NCBI GenBank assembly: GCA_036926305.1
Contig: JAXCHB010000267.1
Location: forward strand, 124,001 to 188,000
Origin: Uropetala carovei
Lineage: Eukaryota > Arthropoda > Insecta > Odonata > Petaluridae
Direction of reading: 5' to 3'
Length of the DNA: 64,000 bases
In this document: one piece after another, positions 56,570 to 64,000 of the stretch
How positions within the stretch are numbered: the stretch's first letter is position 1
Layout of the letters: every line of letters starts with the position of its first letter
Notes under the pieces: generated by a model
What the model saw: only the letters and a program-made list of their open reading frames with translations
Databases searched by the model: none
What the model was told of the DNA's origin: nothing
Position numbers and translations under genes: made by a program

Positions 56570-59500
56570 GTCTAACAATTGAATTGGTAGGCAAGGCAAC
56601 ATCCTCTTAAATGCCTAGATTTCCTCCAACTGTGTGAATTAAACGTCTAAATTGAGCGATTTCGAACTGTAGGCGGAAAAATACGTACAGAATAAGAACC
56701 GATATAATTTTTTCTTCAAAATGGTTCACATCCGAAGTTCGTAGGTCAGTTGTTTCTAATCTTAATCTAAAAAGAATGAAAGCCTGCGCGTCGAAAAGTT
56801 CATTTTTACGTGAAATTACTTGTTATCTTATTGGAAATGGAAATTATCCCTTGGATTCGAACCCGGGTTTTTGATCTCGAGTTCGATACATAAGAACGTT
56901 TTGCTATTATATCGTAATGCTATCCTAAAAATTTCATCAAATTCGGTTATCGTTTGCGAGATATTAACCTTCAAAAGGCATTACACACGAAGCACACTGT
57001 CTTTTATATTAGTTTAGATAATCTATATAGGTTGATTTTGTAGCCACCTCACAGTTGAAAAATGTTTACTATTAGGTCAGAAACGAAAGTGCAAATCAGT
57101 CATGCCGAGGAAGCCTTCTTTTAAAATGTCTTCTGCGAGAAGAAATGCTAGAGCGATAGAAGGATATAAAGTTTCTGATGAGCACGTGCTCGAAAGGAAG
57201 AGCAAAGCGTTAGCTCTTCTGCGACGACAGTGGAAGATGGCCGGATTAGGTTACTTGACGAATACAGCTGCGGAGCAGTAGGGCGAAATGGAACGATCAT
57301 TTGGAGCGGAAGGAGGAAATAAGCGAGAAGGAAATGCGATTCGAACGGAGGGATATAAAAAAGAGAGTCACAGGTGAGGAGGAAAGGGAAGAGATTGAAA
57401 AAAAGAGAGCCGCCGAAGGAATGCAAGAATATGGAGAGCCGGGGTTGGTGTGGCAACGGAAGGAGTTTGAGGAGGACTCGACACGAAATTTCAACTGCGG
57501 GGTGAAAAACGAAGAAAAATTTGAAGTATTCCTCATTTTTATGTTCCTATTTACGACGTGATTCCGGAGATCTCCTCTTTCCATCGTTATTTTCGCCAAG
57601 GATAACAAGTCCGTAAAGAAGAGGACGCAATGAACGTCGTAAATTTGCGAAACAAACCCTTTTTTTCTCTCTCTTTAAATAAGTGGGCGTGAACAGCCAT
57701 TGCCTGGTGTGGCGAGAGGAGGGATTGCCTGAAGGGAAGAATGTAGTCTAGAGAGGGAGTGAGGAGGAGATGGAGGGAGGGAGGGAGGGGAGAGAGGCAG
57801 TGGAGGGAGGAAGAAAAGAGGGAAACAGAAGAAGACGAGAAGTCGCAAGGGGAAAATAATAACCTGCCGAAGGAGAAAAATTTCCTCTCCGACTAGATTG
57901 AAACGGATAAGGGTTTCCTTTTAGACTACCACTGGAAAGATATATATATAAGATATATATATAAGAGAAAGATTTCCGGAGAAGGATAGAGAGAGAGGGG
58001 GAGAGAAAGACGGAGAGATTTGAAGCGTCAAGTACAGATAAAAGTCAGCCGAAATGGACAGTATGTGAAGAGATTTGGTCAGAGAACGAGTAAAACTTTG
58101 CAGCTTTGGAAGAGAGCTCATGAATGATGTATGTGCGGTTGTATGTATGGGTGTAGATTTATACGCACATATATTTAAATACATGCATACGAATATATTA
58201 TATATTTGCATAGATACAAACCGTAAATAAAAAGTCGTAATGCAATGATTATCTCGAAATCCCTTAGGAAGAAAATTATTCCTAAGTTCAATGAATTACA
58301 ATGGTTGTTTTGGTAGAGCCAGGTTGTCTTTCTTCTCGGATAGGGCGCGTTTATGTTTATGCATGCGCGTATGCATGAATACGTACACCCACAGAGAAAG
58401 AGAAATGGAGGTGAAGCGAAAGGAGATAATAATAGAGGATACTGTGTGACAAAACTCACACGTGGGTGTTGAAAGCAGACTAATAGCAACATAATTATTC
58501 CAAAGGGATTTGATAAAGAGCGTGGGCATATGGAGAGGAAGGAGGGGGAAAAGGAAGAACAAGATGAGAGAGAGAGAGAGGGTGTGTGTGCATGCGTGCG
58601 TGTGTTCGACCCACGCTGCCAAAAAAAAGCGCATCCTCGGCCGATTTCCGCCATGAAGTGGCGATAGTGTGTTTGACCCATTAATTCCCTTTCTAAAACA
58701 AATAGACCCAAGAGTTTATCGCGCCTTGCTAAGCCCAAAAGAACACAAGAGTTCCCCCAACAAAGTACTCGTATCGCAAAATTGGCTTACTAACAGAATC
58801 CTTAATTCGGGTCGCCGAACCGCAGAGGAAACATTTATGCCTCTGAATTCATTTATCTGCAGCGTTCGTTTCGGAAGGATTAGCCCGTTGTGTGTAGCGC
58901 TTAAATATGAAACGAAGGGATAGGGCGCGATGGTTCCTTGGGACAGTCTGCGGATGATTACTTTGGCGTCCGCCGCGATGGAAGGGTGAGAAAGGAAACA
59001 GCCGGGAACGATGAGCTCTCAAAATGGACGCATAGTAGGTCGCAAAGGGGGCGAAAAATGCGAGTGACGCTTTGCAAAGGTCTCCTCCGTGCTGCAGAAG
59101 ACAAGAAAGGGAAGACGGCGGACAGCTAATAATGATGTGAACTGGCATGATGTTACTTCGAGGAAATGATATTGGAAGAATTTTAGAAAACAGGAGCGAA
59201 TATATATTCTGACAAATGAAGGTATTTTTTTATTTCTAGCCAACAAGTTTGCTCCTCGGTAGAAGAAATTCACACCATATGTTACTTCAAGAATAAGCAC
59301 TTAAAAATAAAAAAGTTAATTACCTTATGTATCTCCAATATCAAAGAAAAGTTATAAAAACCATTCTGCGTAATACGGCTACAATGAATTCTTCTTCAGC
59401 GGTGATTCACCAAAATTGGGTTTAAAAAAATATCAGATTTGGAATCGGGTGTATCATGTTATTCTTATTGTAGTTACGTAAGTAACTTTTTTCAAGTTTT

Positions 59501-60631
59501 AATTTTTAAGTGCATATTCACCAATGTTTTCAGTCATAAGACGATCTACAATTATCTGGCGAACCATCAGTTAATATAGACAAACGGTGTGGTTGCCATA
59601 CTCTTAAGTTATATTTACAAGGTCTAACGAATAAAGAATTGAAATCAGCATGAAAATATGTATTTTATGGAATATATTGAATGTAACACGGAATTATCTG
59701 TGGGTCGTGGAGAGTTAACTCTTCTGAAACCAACAACTCCGGCGGAAAAGAGATAAATATGTAACTTTGATTCACGTGTTAAACGCAGCATAAATTCGAT
59801 AATTTTTCTCAGGTGATTCACGAATTGGAATTTTGATTTCCCTCAGTAGAGGGGTGAAAAGGATGAAAGAATGATTGAAATACGTTTTTATATCGAAGTA
59901 TTTGATAGAAACCAATTTAATGAAATTATAGCATAGGAAAACAGAGTTAAACTTCTAATTTTATTTCAAGCAATGCAGGCGCCTTGAATAATTTGGCCGA
60001 GTTTTTAGAACGAAAGAAAATCGGCAATCTTAATTCTTCTTTTTTGAATTTCAATGATAACCTTATCTATATAACGCCAGAATATTTGTGGCCCTACGAT
60101 AATGATAGTAGCGATAACATTTTTATAGCGATTTTCTCAAAAAAATAGGAATACCATCAAAACATGCACGAGATAGGAAATGTTTATTCTCTAATTTTCT
60201 GAAACTTTAAAAAATTAATTATTTTTGTTATGATTATTATGAATATATATTGATAATTAATTCAGAAAGTTCCTGTTTTGTTTCCATCGAAATGGGAACT
60301 GAGACTGGGGGAAACGAGTCATTTTCGGCTACCCTATTACATTGATTAAAAAAATCGACATTTTAAATAAGTATGTTCGGTGGTGATGGTCCCTTATATA
60401 AGTGGTCATCGAAATGTAAGAGGAATGAGATGAAACATTAATGATGACTACATTCTATCATAAAATATACGTATTTACCGCTCTTCAAATACTCTGCTTC
60501 CACCTGATTCACTTATCCCATATAATTTTCCATTTAATAAAGTCGTGAAAAACCATTGTTTGATAGTTTATTAAATACAGACATAATAGCATTGTTTATC
60601 TCATTATGGAACTCAAAATTGTCCTCTAAAT
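56570..60631. other. Intergenic DNA, no gene seen
   Basis: It includes a possible SINE (56835-56985), purine-rich DNA at about 57300-57420 and 57720-57850 (GGAGGGAGGGAGGG), TA arrays at about 57940-57963, GAGAGAG plus GTGTGTG at about 58566-58590, and a CG-richer stretch at about 58620-59130. No open frame resembles a known protein. Confidence 0.5.
56835..56985 (-). repeat. Possible tRNA-derived SINE-like repeat
   Basis: On the minus strand GGGTTCGAATCC (about 56850-56861) is a perfect pol III B-box. Upstream, GTAGCATTACGATATAATAG is a weak A-box-like region at roughly tRNA spacing. Flanking plus-strand words AAATTTCATCAAATTCGG and TTTGCGAGATATTAA are typical of arthropod retroelement ends. 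There is no full cloverleaf, so this is not a tRNA gene. Confidence 0.35.
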
Positions 60632-60895
60632 TTTTACTTACTCTACGCGCAGTATACAAAAAGCATTGTTTTCATAAAAAATTCGAATTCGAGATTTAAA
60701 CTGAAGCACACGTTTTAATTTCTCCTAAATACGTTTTCGCCACTTTATCGATGATGTCTGCGTCTGATACAAATATTGTGGAAGCCCTAACTTAAAAACT
60801 GCTTATCAATTCAGGTCAAACCATTATAATTAAGATTTTCGTTAAAAATCAAAATCTGATCAGATTTTTCTTAAAGTGGTCAGCGGGGCGTGGAT
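60632..60895 (+). repeat. Dispersed repeat R1, copy E (old, diverged)
   Basis: The order of words matches the first 250 bases of copy A: TTTTTACTT, ATTCGAGATTTAAACTGAAGC for CTTCGAGATTTCAACGGAAATAC, CACGTTTT, TACGTTTTCGCC.CTTT for CACGTTTAGACTATTT, GATGATGTCTG, then CCCTAACTTAAAAACTGCTT. Divergence is much higher than among the other copies. Confidence 0.6.
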
Positions 60896-61703
60896 TTTTA
60901 CGCTTGTGATTCACTCGTTTTTTTACTAAGTATCTCCCATAGTACTTAATTAATATAAATATTATCATCATCATAGTTTTAAACTATAATTTTTTACGTT
61001 TGCTCATATCAATTTTTATAGAACGGATTCTTTCTGAAATATTTTTAGTGTCCGCCTGACTGCATTCTCGGCACATGCCGCATGATGACACTTTTGTTTC
61101 CGTTGCTACGATCAAATTTTTGAATTGTTGATACCGGTGATAATGATACAAACAGTATTTTTTATGCATAAAAACAAAAATGTTTTCCTTTTTTATGTGA
61201 AAAGTGGTTCAAAGTGTTATCCTTATTGAAAATTAATGTGTTTGAAAATTATTAACGAGTGTAATTGGATATAATATTGCAGAGGAAACTGTTGTAGAGA
61301 GCCACTTTTAAGCACTATTGCAATCAGATTCATTACTTTGTATATATAAAGTCTTCTACTGGAAACATCAGATTTGTTTAACTTCCTGAAAGAGACAAAA
61401 TCGCATAGTACAAGTTTTAGCGATTCGGCAAACCTTCGTTATCTTTGATCGGATAATCCCTGGACATCTTCACTGGCAACTTTAAGATCTCAGTTCAGGT
61501 TGTTAAAACATTTTTGTCCAAAAACATCGGACCTCGAAGAGTCTTACTTACGAGTGTTAATTGTAATTCATATCCTGCAAGTAGATACATACATGTGGTA
61601 GTCAGTAAAAATTTCAGGCGACGTCCGTGAATGCACGGTAGCATGTTGATTAGAATTAAATCAGGGTAAATTTTGAGTAAGGTTGGTGGTATACCTTTTA
61701 GAG
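60896..61703. other. AT-rich intergenic DNA, no gene seen
   Basis: Short open frames only, with no recognisable product. A candidate 8-bp duplication flank (TTTTAGAG) lies at the right end. Confidence 0.5.
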
Positions 61704-62028
61704 CATGGGTGGGCAGACTACGGCCTGTGGGCCGTACGCGTCCCCTGAGAGCATTTCATGATACCCGCGAAGTTTTAATGAAAAAGCGATACGCAGTATT
61801 TAAAACAATTACTTATTACTTTTGGTAAAATTAATATAATAAAACCCTTTGAAAATTTAGCCCTGAAATCCTTGTTTGTGCTTATTTTTCACTTATGTAT
61901 CATGCCTAAGACTCTAAGCAATTTCCGTTTTAAACTCTAATCCGGCCAGCCTAAGCATTTGCACCTATCAACGAAGAATTCGCAAACACCGATGCGGCCT
62001 GCGATACAGAAAATGTTGCCCACCCCCA
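61704..62028. mobile_element. hAT-type MITE, 325 bp
   Basis: The left end CATGGGTGGGCAGACTACGGCC and right end GTTGCCCACCCCCA are inverted versions of each other. Inner GGCCTG.G..G and GCGGCCTGCGA words also pair, a layout typical of hAT MITEs. The flanks TTTTAGAG (61696-61703) and TTTTAATG (62029-62036) match at six of eight bases. No transposase. Confidence 0.8.
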
Positions 62029-62062
62029 TTTTAATGGAAGACTAGTTTAACGTGGTTGGCAT

Positions 62063-62340
62063 AAAATAAGGGGGTCATTTAGTGTAAGCTTGGCTCCACA
62101 CATTTTAGGGCACCGCGGTGTAAGGTTGGTGGCACAAAATCAGTTTGCTAACATACGTACATTATAGGGGAAACCTATTGCGATGTGGGTGGCGTAAAGC
62201 AAGGGGGCATTCTGTGTAAGTATGGTGGCATATGTTTTAGGGGTTCCGCAGTGTAAGGGCTTTGCATAAAATCAGCGGGGGAATTTAGTTTAAATTTGGT
62301 GGCATGCGTTTTAGGAGAAAAGTAATATAAGGTGGGTGGC
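62063..62340 (+). repeat. Imperfect tandem repeat of about 70 bp, four copies
   Basis: Unit starts (AAAATAAGGG, AAAATCAG, AAAGCAAGGG, AAAATCAGCGG) lie at about 62063, 62136, 62196 and 62267, spacings 73, 60 and 71. Units share TTTAG.GTAA...TGG.GGCA, a GTTTTAGGG word and a GTAAGGTGGGTGGC-type end. High divergence means an old array. Confidence 0.72.
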
Positions 62341-62583
62341 AAACATTTTGGAAGATGTAGGTTGTATGGTGCTTGACGTACGTTTCGGGCCAAATCTGTG
62401 TACTCCGGGAAAGATTTGGTCCTTGTTTTTAGCGCGTTTTATTTTTTAAACGCGCTTATGTTTTCTCTCTGCCAGTGCCTGTCTGTGTAATCGATTAAAT
62501 TTAAATAGCGAGTAAACGGTAAGAGGAAAAGACTATTAATATGTATATGGTCCATGATGCAATTTATTACACTTTCAAAGAAT

Positions 62584-62815
62584 ATTTTTGGAAAATCGGT
62601 GGGTGGCAAGGGATGGCTTAAAAATTCAAATTATGACTCTAACCAAATGGTTAGAGATGTAAAGTGTAATGTTTCGCCATTTATGTGAACTTTAACATCA
62701 TTTATTTATTTATAATGGCCTTTACATTGGATACACTACTACAGAAGACAGTTTTTTGAAAAAATCGGTGGGAAGCAGGAGGTGTCTTCAAAATTTACAA
62801 ATTATGATACTTGGC
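62584..62815 (+). repeat. Satellite-like dispersed repeat S2, copy 2
   Basis: TTTTTG.AAAATCGGTGGG occurs twice, 169 bases apart, each followed by GGCA or AGCA, AGG and CTTAAAAATT- or CTTCAAAATT-type words and AAATTATGA. The segment corresponds to the minus strand of 2460-2655, almost 60 kb away. Confidence 0.6.
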
Positions 62816-64000
62816 TAATAGAAAGAAAAAAATTAAAATATCTTTATTATTTATTGAAGGTACTTTGTCATCCAATTACAGTACTAATTTCAAGTTTAAC
62901 ATTCGAAATAAGCCTCTATAGATAAAATACGATTTTTCACATTGCGTCAGCAAATGAAGCTCATTTTAAAAATATATTTCTGCTAAATACTAAAGTAAGC
63001 CTAAATAATCGTGGAGAACCACAAAATGACTATTACCCAGAGTAGAGGATGTTGTTATCAAGCTGATTCTACGGTTACTGTTTATAAGATCGTCAACAAG
63101 ATTGACTGCGGGATTCGTCGTCGATTGGTTCGCATCTCTTGAAAATCTACTACTAACACACGCTACTGAGAAATTCAAAAAATTCACTATTCATAATTTC
63201 AATCTGTAACTGTTTCCGTCTCTATTTTATTTTTATATGATAATAAAATAAAGTCACAGACGCCTCGAGCACGTACCTCTATTTATTTTTCGTAAGATGT
63301 GCACGTCCTATGAAGTTTGAATTTTCGATGACGGCGTTTAAAAAGTGTCAAACCGACGCGAAAACATTGATTGTTCTATCGTTCTCCATAATTGACGTAT
63401 AAAATCGTTTTTTAGCTTAAAAACACAAAGCTTGAAACTGTAACAATTTTTTTCTTTTATACTTCCTTTGAGGGTTAAACAATGCGTCGTTGTCGATGGA
63501 AAATAAAAAAGATAATCTTTTGAATTTTTCAAAAATTGTGCTGTTGATGTCTCCGTTATACTTTCAGCTTGCTTCTTCTAAGGCAGCTTCTTCGTGGCAA
63601 TATAAAACCTAAAGGGCTTACAGAATGACTTCCGTTTTGTGAAAACTAGATCATTTTTAAAGTTTTCTCTTACATTATCTCTTATATACTCATATATTCC
63701 ACTTTCCGCTTCTCTTTATTTCTTCATTAAACGCTTTCCTCTCTCATCTTCCGTAACACTGTACGCATTAGGTTGCTGTGTCTATTCTTCCCATTTAATT
63801 ATCCACGTAAAAAACTTGAGTTCACCGTAGTGAGTTCTACGTTCTCTTCTACATCTGTTATTCCTCCTAATGTGGCGGAGTTTCATAAATGTTTCCGGAA
63901 TCTTGTGAATCATTAGTTTTAGCTCACAGGAAGCTCCGCCTGCTCTCTGCCTTATCCCCGTTCAATTTGCTTCCAACTTCTGTATGCGTCTCTCTCTCTC
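62816..64000. other. Intergenic DNA, no gene seen
   Basis: AT-rich, with nothing recognised. The window ends in the beginning of a TCTCTC array. Confidence 0.5.

Noticed and set aside
56848..56865. A tRNA gene on the minus strand
   Set aside because: Only the T-arm/B-box word is present; no acceptor, D or anticodon arms can be paired.

Overview
This 64-kb window is AT-rich, gene-poor eukaryotic DNA. The repeats point to an arthropod, most likely an insect with a large transposon-laden genome. The evidence is short TA-flanked pogo/Tigger-type elements, many hAT elements and hAT-type MITEs with 8-bp target duplications, Helitrons that start A|TC and end CTRR|T, a Penelope-like retroelement with a GIY-YIG endonuclease, and frequent purine/pyrimidine tracts and dinucleotide arrays. 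I found no convincing host protein-coding exon, tRNA, rRNA or CRISPR array. The only coding sequence I can support is decayed transposon protein. Coordinates were read by eye and element ends may be off by a few bases.

Layout. 1-2459: unremarkable AT-rich DNA. 2460-5290: a satellite-like repeat, then a dispersed repeat (here called R1) split by a Tigger-type element that is itself split by a second Tigger-type element carrying a CENP-B-like transposase remnant. 6967-7871: an 18-bp purine-rich minisatellite. 9298-13600: a retroelement-like tandem, a hAT fragment, a second Tigger-like element, a hAT-type MITE and a Helitron 3' end. 16219-18181: an unclassified element of about 2 kb with TIRs over 300 bp. 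20340-22175: pyrimidine tract, TG/TA/GA array and a truncated Helitron. 25154-26271: two copies of one MITE in opposite orientation. 31442-32162: a hAT element with its transposase C-terminal domain. 33437-35602: a nested Helitron cluster. 42814-44334: a dispersed repeat with a retro-inserted tail, then a hAT-type MITE. 45560-45990: a CpG-rich island, the best candidate for a host regulatory region. 47542-47975: a tandem repeat of about 147 bp. 52140-56569: GA-rich DNA, microsatellites, the Penelope-like element, and a large inverted duplication that also contains R1 copies. 60632-62815: an old R1 copy, a MITE, a tandem repeat of about 70 bp, and another copy of the satellite-like repeat seen near the left end.

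No set of genes works together here. The history is layered transposition. Several insertions can be read exactly because an uninterrupted paralogous copy lies in the same window: the outer Tigger in R1 copy A versus empty R1 copy B, the Helitron at 34090-34883 versus the empty site at 33659/33660, and the small retroelement tail at about 42953 versus the uninterrupted copy at 56221-56569. The most interesting items are the unclassified long-TIR element, the inverted duplication with strikingly uneven divergence, a degenerate hammerhead-like motif just 3' of the Penelope-like coding region, and the CpG-rich island.
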